64,000 nucleotides of DNA from Deltaproteobacteria bacterium (GTDB taxonomy: Bacteria > Myxococcota_A > Polyangia > Polyangiales > Ga0077539): NCBI GenBank assembly GCA_947477565.1, contig CANJUR010000003.1, forward strand, positions 62,001 to 126,000, given 5' to 3'. This document shows, piece after piece, positions 29,885 through 40,226 of this stretch; the stretch's first letter is position 1; each line of letters opens with the position of its first letter. The notes under the pieces are model-generated. The model worked only from the letters and a program-made list of their open reading frames with translations, had not been told where the DNA came from and did not search any database. A program made the translations under genes and the position numbers.

Positions 29885-30775
29885 GTAGTGGAGCGGGTCA
29901 CCCGGGGTCTGTCGATCGAGCGCCTGGAGAGCTTCCTCGCCATCGCGGAGGCCGGCGGCATCGCGAAGGCTGCGCCGGGCAACCCCTCGCGGCAGAGCCA
30001 ACTGAGCCGCCAACTGCGCGAGGTACAGGCCGCGCTTGGGGTGCGACTCGTGGCCCCGGCAGGGCGCGGCGTGGCCCTCACGACCGAAGGGGTGCGCCTG
30101 CGAGGGGTGCTCCGTGACCTCCTCGCGGGTCTCGCGGCGGTGAGCCGTTCGGGCGCGGTCCAACCACTGGAGGTGACGCTCGCGGCGGGCGACAGCGTGC
30201 TGCGCTGGGTCGTGCTCCCGCACCTCGCTGCAGCTGTCGCATCGGAAGCAACAGTGCGAATCACCCTGCGCGCGGTGAGCGACGGCGGCGCCGCCATGCG
30301 CGACGGCGATTGCGAGATGGCCATCGTCCAGAGCGGCCCGCGCGGCGATGGCCTCCAGGCGCGCCGGCTCGGAACGATGCGGTTCGCGCTGTTCGTGCCC
30401 CGGGCCGTCAGTCGGCGTGTGCTTTCGCCCGCGGCGCTCGCAGCGCTGCCATTCGTCGCCGTCACCGCCGACCCCGAACCGCTCCGCAAGCTTGAGGCTT
30501 CCTTGCGCCGCCCGGTGGAGGTGGCGCTCCGCTGCGAGACCTTCCCACAGGCCGCGCAGGCGGTCGCCTCGGGGCACTTCGCGGCGGTGCTACCCGCCCT
30601 CGCCGAGATGGACATTCCTGCGACCGCGGCGGCCCCGATCGAGGTCCCGGGGCTCGGCCCACTTCGCGTGACCCTCACGCTCCTTGCGCGCGCTCGAACG
30701 CTCGAGGCCACGCCCGCCCTGGCGAGGCTATTTCCTCTTCTTGCGCGACACATTGGGGCCGGCCTCGTCGCGTAA
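29864..30775 (+). CDS. LysR-family transcriptional regulator
   Basis: The 303-residue protein opens with a LysR winged helix (LSIERLESFLAIAEAGGIAK, SRQSQLSRQLREVQAALG, LTTEGVRLR). The substrate-binding domain follows from about residue 90. It is divergent from the deacetylase gene, the standard LysR-target layout, so that gene is a likely target. The ATG at 29864 lies inside the palindrome cluster; a GTG at 29888 right after it is an alternative start that would leave the palindrome upstream. Confidence 0.88.
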   Translation: MRMTDQSVVERVTRGLSIERLESFLAIAEAGGIAKAAPGNPSRQSQLSRQLREVQAALGVRLVAPAGRGVALTTEGVRLRGVLRDLLAGLAAVSRSGAVQPLEVTLAAGDSVLRWVVLPHLAAAVASEATVRITLRAVSDGGAAMRDGDCEMAIVQSGPRGDGLQARRLGTMRFALFVPRAVSRRVLSPAALAALPFVAVTADPEPLRKLEASLRRPVEVALRCETFPQAAQAVASGHFAAVLPALAEMDIPATAAAPIEVPGLGPLRVTLTLLARARTLEATPALARLFPLLARHIGAGLVA

Positions 30776-30986
30776 GAACGGACCTGCGTCACGTCGTCGC
30801 AGCGCCCAGCAACCCGCGGAAGTGCCGTTCAGGCCGTGATATCGATCCGACCCTGATGAACTGAACTTCTCTCCTCGCGCTCTCCTCGCTCCGCCTCGTG
30901 GCCTGCTCGAACAACGCGGTCGCTCCGATCGCCCGGCCCGGAGCCGACCGTCACTGCAGGTATCCGGAGGCGGCAGAAAGGCCCGG

Positions 30987-31748
30987 TCAGTATCGGGAGG
31001 AGCTCTGGAGAATGCGGGCAGCGGCGAAGGCTGCGCCAAAGCCATTATCGATGTTGCAGACCGTCACTCCGGAGGCGCAACTCGTGAGCATCGACGCGAG
31101 CGCAGCGAGGCCGCCGAGTGCCGCGCCGTACCCCACCGAAGTGGGCACTGCGATCACCGGAATCGAGACCATTCCGCCGACCGCGCTTGGCAACGCACCC
31201 TCCATGCCCGCCACCACAATGGCCACCGCGCAGCGATCAAACACGTTGCGCCTCGCGAGCAATCGGTGCACCCCGGCGACCCCGACGTCGTAGACGCGCT
31301 CGACGGAGACCCCGAGCATGCGAAGAGTCTCGCAGGCCTCCTCGGCCACCGGAGCATCCGAGGTGCCCGCGCACACCACCGCGACCGGGTTTTGTCCGAG
31401 CACGGGGATGGGGTGCACCTCGAGCGTCGCGATGCGAGCGACCGGGTGATACCGCACCGTTGGCAATTGCGCGCGCACGGCCTCGGCCTTCGCCGGGTCG
31501 ATGCGTGTGATCAGCACGTTGGCGTCCCTCCGCGCGAGCTCTTCGGTGATGCCGATCACCTGCTCGGCCGTCTTGCCTTCGCCGAGAATCACCTCCGGAA
31601 TGCCCTGTCGGAGCGCCCGGTGATGATCGACCATCGCATAGCCAAGATCGACGAAGGGCAGGTCGCGCAGGCCGGACATCGCGGCATCGACGGAGAGTCC
31701 GCCGGTGCCCACCTGTTCGAGCAGATCTCGAAGCTTCTTTGGGTCCAT
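30987..31748 (-). CDS. larB: nickel-pincer cofactor biosynthesis protein LarB (AIR-carboxylase-like)
   Basis: The 253-residue protein has the LarB/PurE-like fold: FVDLGYAMVDHHRALRQG, GKTAEQVIGITEELAR, CAGTSDAPVAEEA, VAGMEGALPSAVGG and VPTSVGYGAALGG. LarB carboxylates and adenylyl-cleaves nicotinate adenine dinucleotide to make the precursor of the NPN cofactor of lactate racemase and relatives. LarC and LarE, needed to finish it, are not in the window. It is downstream of the SDR gene by 13 bp on the same strand, so probably in one operon. A PurE-type decarboxylase is the alternative, but the N-terminal ~100 residues are LarB-specific. Confidence 0.9.
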   Translation of the reverse strand: MDPKKLRDLLEQVGTGGLSVDAAMSGLRDLPFVDLGYAMVDHHRALRQGIPEVILGEGKTAEQVIGITEELARRDANVLITRIDPAKAEAVRAQLPTVRYHPVARIATLEVHPIPVLGQNPVAVVCAGTSDAPVAEEACETLRMLGVSVERVYDVGVAGVHRLLARRNVFDRCAVAIVVAGMEGALPSAVGGMVSIPVIAVPTSVGYGAALGGLAALASMLTSCASGVTVCNIDNGFGAAFAAARILQSSSRY

Positions 31749-31761
31749 CAGGGGGGCGTAT

Positions 31762-32516
<755 letters not shown>

Positions 32517-32520
<4 letters not shown>

Positions 32521-33098
32521 GGCAATGCGCTCCCTGGCGCGACGGGGATGAGCCAGCGACGGAGCACCGCGCGGAGCAACGGCGTGGCGTGGAGATAGAT
32601 GCCGGGCAACCAGAGTGGCACCCCCCAGAGGTCGGGATGTCGGTAATGAAAGGTCCCGGTCGATGCGAGGAGTGCCTCGAAAATGGTTCCGCCGATGGCG
32701 AACTGGAGGCTGCTCCAACCGAGGCCGGGCGCGCTCAGTGACCATGAGCGCAATGCGAAAGTGAACACATAGAGACCGAGGAGCCAGCGTGGCGACCCCT
32801 GGAGCGGACCGCTCACGCCATACGCGAGAACCATCCAGCCGAGCGCCCAGGCCGCCTCTCGGGTACCCCAGCGGTCGCGCGGCCCTTCCCGTAGATCACG
32901 AAGGAAACCCAGCTTGCGTGCCCTGGTGAGATACCCGAAGAGCCCGATCAGGGTGGCGACAGCGAACAGCAATGGCACCCAGGGGGCCTGACCAAACATC
33001 GACCCATCACGGTACTCAAGCACGCCGAAACGCACTTGCAGCTGATCGAGCAGCGTACACAACACTGAGCCGAACGAGATCGCGAGGAGCCATTGCAT
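32517..33098 (-). CDS. INSIG-like membrane protein
   Basis: From ATG 33098 the protein has 193 residues with about six hydrophobic segments. It follows the insulin-induced-gene (INSIG) pattern: SFGSVLCTLLDQLQVRF (INSIG SLG..LALVLDLLQVQ), APWVPLLFAVATLIGLFGYL, and a C-terminal TFHYRHPDLWGVPLWLPGIY (INSIG VYQYTSPDF..RSWLPCIFF). The first 145 residues of the track ORF overlap the opposite-strand hydrolase and are not real. Bacterial INSIG homologues are known from a mycobacterium; their ligand is a lipid. It is translationally coupled to the SDR. The match was made from memory, so it needs an HMM check. Confidence 0.68.
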
Positions 33099-33152
33099 CA
33101 CTGGGAGTTGCGGTTGTTGTACCGTGCTCTCGAAGGAGCTGGGAAGCGACGA

Positions 33153-34058
33153 ATGGCCGAGCCGATATTGGAGTCGAGCGTGCTGGCGAACGGTGTTCGC
33201 TTTCACTACGGAACACAGGGGCAGGGGCCGCTGGTGCTGCTGGTGCACGGCTTCCCGGAGCGCTGGTTCTCCTGGCGCTGGCAGATTCCGGCGCTCGCCG
33301 CCGCGGGCTACCGCGTGGTGGCGCCAGACCTGCGCGGGTATGGCCTCAGCGACAAGCCGCCCGGCGGATACGAGATCACCAACCTGGCGCGTGACATCGC
33401 CCAGATGATTCGCGCGCTCGGCGAAGATCAGGCCACCCTCATCGGTCACGATTGGGGAGGAGCTCTGACCTGGGAGACGGTGAGCCGGCACCCCGAGGTG
33501 GTCTCCCGCTATGGGGTCATCAACTGCCCGCATCCGGCGGTGATGCGGCGAGCGTTTCTGTCGTCAACGGCACAGCTAAGGCGTAGCTGGTACATGTTCG
33601 CGTTCAACCTGCCGTGGCTCCCGGAGCGACTGATCGCGCGCGATGGCGGAGCAGCCGTGGAGAAGATGTTCCACGCAATGGCAGTGGATCGCAGTCGATT
33701 CACCTCAGAGGAAATGGCGCCGTTTTGCAGGAGTGTTGCAGACCCGGAGTCCGTGACTCCAATGCTGGCCTATTACCGACAAGCCATTCGTCAGGCGCTG
33801 CAGCCCTGGAAGGTCGCGCCGTACCCCGTCATAGAAAAGCCAGGCCTGCTGCTCTGGGCGGAAGAGGATAAAGCACTGGGACTTGAACTCCTCGCGCCGC
33901 ACTCGCGCTTCGCTCACAATCTGCGCATCCAGCGAATCTCAGGGTGTGGACACTTCTGCACGCAAGAGCAACCTGAGGCCGTCAATCGATATCTCCTCCA
34001 TTGGCTGGAGGAGACCGCAATCACTCCAGGAAGAAGCTCCGCACCGCCATCGGCGTGA
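33153..34058 (+). CDS. epoxide hydrolase/haloalkane dehalogenase-like alpha/beta hydrolase
   Basis: From ATG 33153 the protein has 301 residues. It has the HGFPERW oxyanion motif (HGxPxxW of epoxide hydrolases), the nucleophile elbow GHDWGG (Asp nucleophile), a cap domain with tyrosines, and a late GCGHF for the catalytic His. It would open an epoxide or related substrate in the cytoplasm. The 60 codons in front in the track overlap the INSIG region. It is divergent from the INSIG gene, and its 3' end overlaps the next minus-strand gene by 38 bp. Confidence 0.88.
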   Translation: MAEPILESSVLANGVRFHYGTQGQGPLVLLVHGFPERWFSWRWQIPALAAAGYRVVAPDLRGYGLSDKPPGGYEITNLARDIAQMIRALGEDQATLIGHDWGGALTWETVSRHPEVVSRYGVINCPHPAVMRRAFLSSTAQLRRSWYMFAFNLPWLPERLIARDGGAAVEKMFHAMAVDRSRFTSEEMAPFCRSVADPESVTPMLAYYRQAIRQALQPWKVAPYPVIEKPGLLLWAEEDKALGLELLAPHSRFAHNLRIQRISGCGHFCTQEQPEAVNRYLLHWLEETAITPGRSSAPPSA

Positions 34059-34668
34059 ACGGCCCCGCGGTCGCGCCGATCTGACCGTTGTTGAATAGCG
34101 CTGTATACACAGCGATTTCGACGGTGTTCCCGCCGCCACCCGCAACGAGCACCCCCCAATCTCGCGTATTCGGGGTCCAGGTCGTCGCGGACTGCTGCCG
34201 ACGCAGAATCGTCTCGCCGTTGACCCGGAAGCGCAGTTCGTACGCGCGACCGGAGAATGGCTCACAGTGCGCCTCGGCCGCAGGGAGCAGCGTCGTCCAG
34301 CGGGCAAACTCATCGGCCAGGGTCATCGCGCGAGGCGCCGGCAGTCGGCGGCGCGAAGCGGTCGGGGCCGTCCAGACAAAGGTGAACGGCGTGGCGCGCG
34401 GAAGGCGCTGTGACTCCATCGGCGCAGTCACGGTCGCCGCGCGGGCGTCTTGCACTGATGAGCGCGTAGCGATGGCGTCATCGAAGACAGTGCAGGCCTC
34501 ATCCGAGAAGCGATCACCGGCAGGGGCACAGACAGGAAGGCTGATCTGCGCGGGATCGGTACAGGATGGAGACACCGGGGTGAGGTCATGACCGCAGCCA
34601 CCGAGGGCCACCGCGAACACCAAGAGCGGAGTGGAAATCAAACGGGCGCGGCATGAAAGAATTGCCAT
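34021..34668 (-). CDS. hypothetical lipoprotein
   Basis: The ATG at 34668 gives a signal (MAILSCRARLISTPLLVFAV) with lipobox ALGGC. The 215-residue protein has a DPAQISLPVCAPAG loop and several β-rich segments; no domain is recognised. It converges on the hydrolase with a 38-bp overlap of the ends. The track's longer start (34755) adds a non-native leader. Confidence 0.72.
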   Translation of the reverse strand: MAILSCRARLISTPLLVFAVALGGCGHDLTPVSPSCTDPAQISLPVCAPAGDRFSDEACTVFDDAIATRSSVQDARAATVTAPMESQRLPRATPFTFVWTAPTASRRRLPAPRAMTLADEFARWTTLLPAAEAHCEPFSGRAYELRFRVNGETILRRQQSATTWTPNTRDWGVLVAGGGGNTVEIAVYTALFNNGQIGATAGPFTPMAVRSFFLE

Positions 34669-34800
34669 GCGACGGATCGTACCGGGAAGTGACGCATTTA
34701 CCAGACGACAGATTGACGCAGGCGTGGGCCTACAGAATGGCTTCGCCAGCTCCACCGGGAGCTTCTCTGCTTTGTGCTGATCAACCGCCCGTAAGGGCTT

Positions 34801-37737
34801 TTAGCGAGACGCGACGGTGGCGCTGAAGAGGAAGCTGCGACCGAGCTGCGGCATCGACCGCAGGCGCTCGTCGAACTCCCCGCTCACGGGCGTCACGTAG
34901 CGCCAGTCGAAGAGGTTGTAGACGCCGACGGCGTATCGGACGCCCCAGCGCTCGGCGCGCCCCGATAAGACAACATCCCAGACGACGCCGGGGCCCGTGC
35001 GGCCCTGCGCGGGGTCCGTCCCACGGTCGTTGCGGTCCCAGCGCGGACCCTCCACGGTGAGTCGGGACATGAGTGTGAAGAGTTCGGGCACCACCGGGAC
35101 GGCGGCACGCATGGAGAAGAGATGCTCGGGCGCGTTGGGAACTTCGCGCATCGCATCCTGCGGACCGCCCGTGGTGTCTGCGATGTAGCGCGAGCGTTGG
35201 AAGGAGTAGCTCGCGCTGACCATCCAGCCCTGACGCCACTCGCGCCGAAGTTCGGCCTCGCCGCCGATGGTGAGCACCGGCTCGCGGGTGTTCTCGTAAT
35301 GGATCAGCGCAGGATTGGCCGTTGACTCCCGGAGGGCGATGAGATTGTCGAGATAGTTCGCATACGTACTAACGAGCGCCGTCCAGGTGGTGCCGATGCG
35401 GTGCGAGAACTCGACTTCGCCTGACCAGACGGTCTCCGGGAGCAGCCCAGGGGCGGCCTCCTGAGTCTGCCCGCCGTCGTTGTAATAAAGCTCGTAGATG
35501 CTCGGCACGCGAAAGGCGCGCCCGGCCATCAGCTTCAGGTTGCCGCGCGCGTAAGGCCGCACGATCAGCGCCAGACGCGGGGCGGGAAGGGCCCTGCCGA
35601 GGGTGCTGAAGTACTCTCCGCGAATCGCGCCGGAGACCCGCACCCGATCGCTCGGCGTCCACTCGGCGGTCAGGTATCCCGCTGCGATGCCGAAGTTTCG
35701 CGAGTCCTGGAAGTCTTGCGGGAGGCGCACCCGGTCTTCGCGCACGAGGGCCGAGGTCTGCGTGGCTTCGAGGTGGTACTGCCCCTGCGTGCCGACGTTG
35801 AGCCGCAGCCCGCGCGCGACCTCGAAGGCGCCGCGAATCTCGCCCTCGACCCAGGTGCCGTCGAAGGTCTCGCGGCCGGGGTTGGTCGGGTCGTCCGTGT
35901 GCCGCAGGAGGCTCCGATATTCGTACCGGTTGATCGACGCGCGGGTCAGGAGTTGGGCCGTCTCGGAGAGCCTCGGTTCGAAGCGCAATTCGAGCATTCC
36001 GCGGGTGTCCACGAGGTACGTCCCGGCGAGCCCGGGCACCGTGTCGTAAGCCCCGGCAGGAACGTCCTTCCTCCGGGAATTCAAGGACCACTGCAGGGAA
36101 AGAGAGCGGTACCAGGCTCGGCCGAGGAGAGTTCCGGTTTCAAAGCCATCGACCCCGCGCGCGGTGCCGTCGAAGCCCGGTCCGGCGAGTTCCGGGAGGG
36201 CGAGGTCGCGACCGGGGCTGCGCGCGCCGGAGACCGAGAGCCACGCTCCTGCGTGGTCGTTGGCGCGATATCGTCCCATCACCCGGGCGCGCGCGACGCC
36301 CTCCTGATTCGTCGAGACGGTCCCTTCGACGCCGGTGGGTTCTTCGCGTCCGCGGCTGACCAGATTGACCACGCCGGAGAAAGCGCCGGTTCCATAGAGC
36401 ACCGAGCCCGGACCGCGCACCACCTCGATGCGCGCAAGGTCTTCGAGGTCCGTGCGCAGGTCGTAGCCGAGGTACGCGGAGTTGAGCCAGGAGTCGTTCA
36501 GGGGTGCGCCGTCGAGCAAGACCAGCACCCGGTTGCCGTAGTCCCCGGGGCGGCCGTATCCGCGAAATCCCACTGTGGGATAGTTGCGATCATCCGAGAG
36601 GAAGATGCCCCGCGTGCCGCGTAGCGCCTCCGCGACGGTCGGATAGGCCATCGCCCGTAGCTCGGCCCCGGAGATGATGCTCACCGAACTTGGTGCGTCT
36701 TCGATGGCCTCCACGGCGCGCGACGCCGCGGTGACCTCTTCGACCTGGCGCAACGCGAGGTCCAGGCGCACCTGGGCCCCCTCGGTCACCGAGACGGTTT
36801 GCTCGACGGTGCGAAATCCGGAGCGAGATACGCGCACACGGCGGATGCCGATCTGTGCATCCACGACCGCGGGCGTGAAGCCTACCGGGCGGCCGTCGAT
36901 CTCCACCAATGCGTCGCGCTCGTCGGCGCTCACCACCACGCTGCCGGTGACCGGCGACAGGGCTAGCGTGACGGCGCGGGTCTCCCTCGCGACCACCTCC
37001 ACGGCTTCGACGCGCGCCCGGTAGTTCTCCGCGGAAATGTGCAGCGTTCGCCGCCCCGGGGGCAGTTCCACATCGCACGGAACGACCCCGAGGACAGGAC
37101 CGCGCTCGTCGTCTGCGCGCACCGTGGCCCCGCGGACGTTTCCATCGACGTGGACACGGCCGACGATGCGGCGCAGCGAGAGGAGCACCGGAGCCTCGGC
37201 TCCGAGGCGCAGATCGACGCCCTCCACGGTGGCGGTTTCGTAGCCCTCGAGTTCAGCGATGACCCGCACGCGCCCCGGCGAAAACGCCAGAACCCGTGGG
37301 CTCACTCCGCGAGGGCCGAGGTCTCGACGGTCGATGTAGAGCGTCGCGCCCGGAGGATCGGTGGTGACTCGCACTGCCGCGACGAACGGGCTTACACGCC
37401 GCAGCGCCGCCTCGATGTTGGCACGCGCGACCGTCTCGGTTTCACTCCCGAGTGCGAGCAGATAGTACCGGTGCGCATCGGGATATCGATTGAGTTGTTC
37501 GAAGCTGCGAGCAATGTTGAAGAGCACATTGCGATTGGGCACGAGGCGATTGGAGACAAGAAAATGCTCCAGCGCTTCGCGAAAATCACCGCGACGATAG
37601 CGATCGGCGCCGAGTTCGAACTGCAGTTCGGCCTCGTCGGCGAGATCGTCGGCGCGGGCCGGAAAAGATGCGGCCATAACGATCGCCATCACCCAGCAGG
37701 GGTATTGACGGAAGAGAGCGCGGGTCATGGGGTTCAC
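34801..37737 (-). CDS. TonB-dependent receptor with N-terminal TPR and PEGA-type repeats
   Basis: The protein has 978 residues. After a signal (MTRALFRQYPCWVMAIVMAA) come TPR-like helices (about 30-105), then three PEGA-like beta repeats (about 110-330; e.g. VTTDPPGATLYIDRRDLG), a TonB-box-like segment (VEEVTAASR), the plug (about 340-455, with RIEVVRGPGSVLYGTGAFSG) and a C-terminal β-barrel (STATING not seen; ends FLFSATVASR). The standard receptor has only plug and barrel. It would import a siderophore, vitamin or other large ligand through the outer membrane; the long periplasmic part may regulate or contact another protein. The GTG start overlaps the kinase stop (GTGA). Confidence 0.9.
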   Translation of the reverse strand: MNPMTRALFRQYPCWVMAIVMAASFPARADDLADEAELQFELGADRYRRGDFREALEHFLVSNRLVPNRNVLFNIARSFEQLNRYPDAHRYYLLALGSETETVARANIEAALRRVSPFVAAVRVTTDPPGATLYIDRRDLGPRGVSPRVLAFSPGRVRVIAELEGYETATVEGVDLRLGAEAPVLLSLRRIVGRVHVDGNVRGATVRADDERGPVLGVVPCDVELPPGRRTLHISAENYRARVEAVEVVARETRAVTLALSPVTGSVVVSADERDALVEIDGRPVGFTPAVVDAQIGIRRVRVSRSGFRTVEQTVSVTEGAQVRLDLALRQVEEVTAASRAVEAIEDAPSSVSIISGAELRAMAYPTVAEALRGTRGIFLSDDRNYPTVGFRGYGRPGDYGNRVLVLLDGAPLNDSWLNSAYLGYDLRTDLEDLARIEVVRGPGSVLYGTGAFSGVVNLVSRGREEPTGVEGTVSTNQEGVARARVMGRYRANDHAGAWLSVSGARSPGRDLALPELAGPGFDGTARGVDGFETGTLLGRAWYRSLSLQWSLNSRRKDVPAGAYDTVPGLAGTYLVDTRGMLELRFEPRLSETAQLLTRASINRYEYRSLLRHTDDPTNPGRETFDGTWVEGEIRGAFEVARGLRLNVGTQGQYHLEATQTSALVREDRVRLPQDFQDSRNFGIAAGYLTAEWTPSDRVRVSGAIRGEYFSTLGRALPAPRLALIVRPYARGNLKLMAGRAFRVPSIYELYYNDGGQTQEAAPGLLPETVWSGEVEFSHRIGTTWTALVSTYANYLDNLIALRESTANPALIHYENTREPVLTIGGEAELRREWRQGWMVSASYSFQRSRYIADTTGGPQDAMREVPNAPEHLFSMRAAVPVVPELFTLMSRLTVEGPRWDRNDRGTDPAQGRTGPGVVWDVVLSGRAERWGVRYAVGVYNLFDWRYVTPVSGEFDERLRSMPQLGRSFLFSATVASR

Positions 37738-39275
37738 CGATGCAGGCGGATGTCGGAATCGACCGAAGGAGTGACTACGGGACGCACGGGCCGCCGTGCT
37801 CGAGGGTCGACGTGCACGGGCCGCGGAAGACCGGCCGGCAAGGGGAGGGCGACGACGGGCGTCTCCTCGGGCACCAGCGTTGCCACGGTGCGGACGGATG
37901 CTTCGCGGGAGGCTCCCGCCGAGAGCGCGAAGGGCTGATGGCCTGGGTGACGCAGCACGAAATGTCGGGGGGCTGCGGCCGCCGCGGCGTTCTCGATCAT
38001 CACTCCGACCGGGGTGACGCCGAGAACATTGCCTCCCTCTACGACCGCCGCACCGGGCGGATCGGAGTCGATTTCCAATCGATATTGGGTCGGAGTCGAT
38101 GGCAGCGGCGCGGGTGACGTAACGCCCGATGATGTGGGACGCGACGAGAGCCTCGATTCAACGAAGATGCCTCCCGCGACCCCGAGGGTGCCGAGCGCCA
38201 GGATACTAAAGGCCAGCGGCAGGGAACGCCGCGACGCCATGGTTTGACCACGCGGAATCGTCGGGCTGAGCGCGCTCGGAACCGACAACGGCGGGATCGT
38301 TGGCTGAAGGCCCGGAAGCGTCGAGCGACCCACGGGCATGGCGCCCGAGAACTGGAGGCCGAGCAGTGACTCGCACTCTCGCAGCGCCAGAAGAACTTCA
38401 TCCATGGTCGCAGGACGCCCATCCGGCTGCTTGTCGAGACAACGAAGCGCGAGCGCACCCAGCGGCTCGGGAACCACCGCCGCAGGGTTGCGTTCATGGA
38501 AAGGTGGAACGGGAGTGTGCAGGTGGGCCATGAGCACATGGACGGCATTGTCGCCCTCGAAGGGCGTCCGAGCGCAGAGGCACTGATACAGAATCACGCC
38601 GAGTGAATAGATGTCCGTGCGAAGATCCACGCGCCCGTGGGCGATCTGCTCAGGCGACATGTAGCGCGGGGAGCCTAGAAACGACCCCTCCTTGGTCAGT
38701 TCTTCGGAGTCGTCCCGAAGCACCTTCACCAGACCAAAATCAAGGATCTTGATCGTCTCTTCGCCGGACTCGTCAGGCACCAGCATCACGTTGGAGGGCT
38801 TGAGGTCTCGGTGCACCACGCCCTGCCCATGCGCTTCCCGCAGTCCCTTCGCGATCTGTCGCACGACGGCGACGGTCGCCTCCGCACCGAGCGGCCCCTC
38901 CCGCTTCAGGCGTCGGTGAAGCGTCTCTCCAGGCAGAAACTCCATCGCCATGAAATAAGCCTCTTCGGCGAGACCCTCGATGCGTCCGTAGTCAAAGACC
39001 GTGACGATGTTGGGGTGCCGGAGCCGCGACAGAATGCTCGCCTCCAGAAAGAACCGCTTCTGAAACGCCGGGTCATCCTGCCCATCGGTGAAGCGCGTGT
39101 GCAGAACCTTCACGGCGACCACCCGACCGAGCGGCAACTGCTCGGCCCGGTAGATCTTTCCCATCCCGCCGCTCGCGACCTCCTCGATGACACGAAACTT
39201 TCCGTTCACCAACTGGCCGACGAGCGGATCAGGCCCTTCACGCTGCACCTTCGAAAGACGCTCGCCAGACGTCAT
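37734..39275 (-). CDS. Ser/Thr protein kinase with PEGA periplasmic domain
   Basis: From ATG 39275 (MTSGERLSKVQ) the kinase has 513 residues: the Gly loop ASGGMGKIYRA, VAVKVL, HRDLKPSN, DFGLVK, and SPEQIA; all catalytic residues are present. A membrane helix (about 355-375, PLAFSILALGTLGVAGGIF) precedes a PEGA domain (IDSDPPGAAVVEGGNVLG). It shares an operon with the TonB receptor through a 4-bp overlap, so phosphorylation and outer-membrane uptake may be linked. The first 44 residues of the track ORF are atypical. Confidence 0.9.
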   Translation of the reverse strand: MTSGERLSKVQREGPDPLVGQLVNGKFRVIEEVASGGMGKIYRAEQLPLGRVVAVKVLHTRFTDGQDDPAFQKRFFLEASILSRLRHPNIVTVFDYGRIEGLAEEAYFMAMEFLPGETLHRRLKREGPLGAEATVAVVRQIAKGLREAHGQGVVHRDLKPSNVMLVPDESGEETIKILDFGLVKVLRDDSEELTKEGSFLGSPRYMSPEQIAHGRVDLRTDIYSLGVILYQCLCARTPFEGDNAVHVLMAHLHTPVPPFHERNPAAVVPEPLGALALRCLDKQPDGRPATMDEVLLALRECESLLGLQFSGAMPVGRSTLPGLQPTIPPLSVPSALSPTIPRGQTMASRRSLPLAFSILALGTLGVAGGIFVESRLSSRPTSSGVTSPAPLPSTPTQYRLEIDSDPPGAAVVEGGNVLGVTPVGVMIENAAAAAAPRHFVLRHPGHQPFALSAGASREASVRTVATLVPEETPVVALPLPAGLPRPVHVDPRARRPVRPVVTPSVDSDIRLHR

Positions 39276-39377
39276 GAAACGCCTCGCGCCCCTTCGCTCG
39301 GCTTCATTCGTTCCGCCCTGCGCACGGGCGGACACTACCCCAACCCTGCGCCGCGCCGCCATCCCGCTCCGTACGAC

Positions 39378-39406
39378 TTGAAAACGATAACGGATCTCAG
39401 TATACA
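39378..39406 (+). promoter_or_regulatory. promoter of bfd-bfr with an overlapping Fur-like box
   Basis: TTGAAA and TATACA are exactly 17 bp apart. GAAAAC-GATAAC-GGATCT lies over the -35 and spacer (39380-39397) and partly matches the tandem GATAAT units of a Fur box. The bfd start is 34 bp after the -10. Confidence 0.5.
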
Positions 39407-39439
39407 TGTCGGTAGCTTCAACCTGGAGATGTCCTCCCG

Positions 39440-39649
39440 ATGATCGTTTGCGTTTGCCATGGCGTGCCCTGCAGCAAGATCAGGTTGGTGGTTCGCGAGG
39501 GCGCGGAGACCATCGATGCGGTGGGCGCAGCGTGTCGCGCGGGGACTGACTGCGGCTCCTGTCGCGAAATGATTGAAGAGATCATCGAGGAGACGGCCCC
39601 ACTGGCGAGCCGCGCTCGCGCACGTCAGTCGCTACGCATGGCGGGCTGA
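39440..39649 (+). CDS. bfd: bacterioferritin-associated ferredoxin
   Basis: The 69-residue protein has CVCHGV near the N-terminus and TDCGSCREMIEE further on, the four cysteines of a BFD-type [2Fe-2S] cluster. It passes electrons to bacterioferritin to release stored iron. It is followed by bfr after 81 bp. Confidence 0.92.
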   Translation: MIVCVCHGVPCSKIRLVVREGAETIDAVGAACRAGTDCGSCREMIEEIIEETAPLASRARARQSLRMAG

Positions 39650-39730
39650 GAACGCCAATCACTGCCTTCGAAGAATTTACCGGGCTCGCTTGAGCGCCCT
39701 CTGGTACCCATCGGGTTCCAGGAGGTTCTC

Positions 39731-40201
39731 ATGAAGGGTCAAGCGGCGATCATCGATCTGCTCAATGCAGTGCTGACGGCAGAGCTCACTGCCATCAACG
39801 AGTATTTCATTCACGCCAAGATGTGCCGCAACTGGGGCTACCTGCGGCTGGCTGATTACGTGAAGAAGGAGTCCATCGACGAAATGAAGCACGCGGACAG
39901 GATCATCGAGAGGATCCTGTATCTGGAGGGGATTCCGAACCTCCAGCGGCTCAACAAAGTGAACGTCGGGGAGACTGTCCCGGAGCAGTTTCGGCTAGAT
40001 CTCCAACTGGAGAAAGACGCCCTCGTTCGCCTCAACGACGGCGTGAAGCTCTGTCGTGATCTCGGTGACAACGGGACCGAATCGCTGCTGAAGGACATCC
40101 TCGTCGGCGAAGAAGAGCACGCTGATTGGCTGGAGACGCAACTCGGTCTCATCGAGCAGATTGGCGAGCAGAACTACCTCGCCCAGCAGCTTCACGGTTG
40201 A
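39731..40201 (+). CDS. bfr: bacterioferritin
   Basis: The 156-residue di-iron ferritin has the ferroxidase-centre residues ([32 protein letters not shown], and [11 protein letters not shown]). The Met of DEMKH (about residue 52) is the haem ligand of bacterioferritins. It stores iron as a 24-mer. Co-transcription with bfd is likely, under the candidate Fur-like promoter. Confidence 0.95.
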   Translation: MKGQAAIIDLLNAVLTAELTAINEYFIHAKMCRNWGYLRLADYVKKESIDEMKHADRIIERILYLEGIPNLQRLNKVNVGETVPEQFRLDLQLEKDALVRLNDGVKLCRDLGDNGTESLLKDILVGEEEHADWLETQLGLIEQIGEQNYLAQQLHG

Positions 40202-40226
40202 TCCGAAGGTCGGCCGTCGGCGGGTC

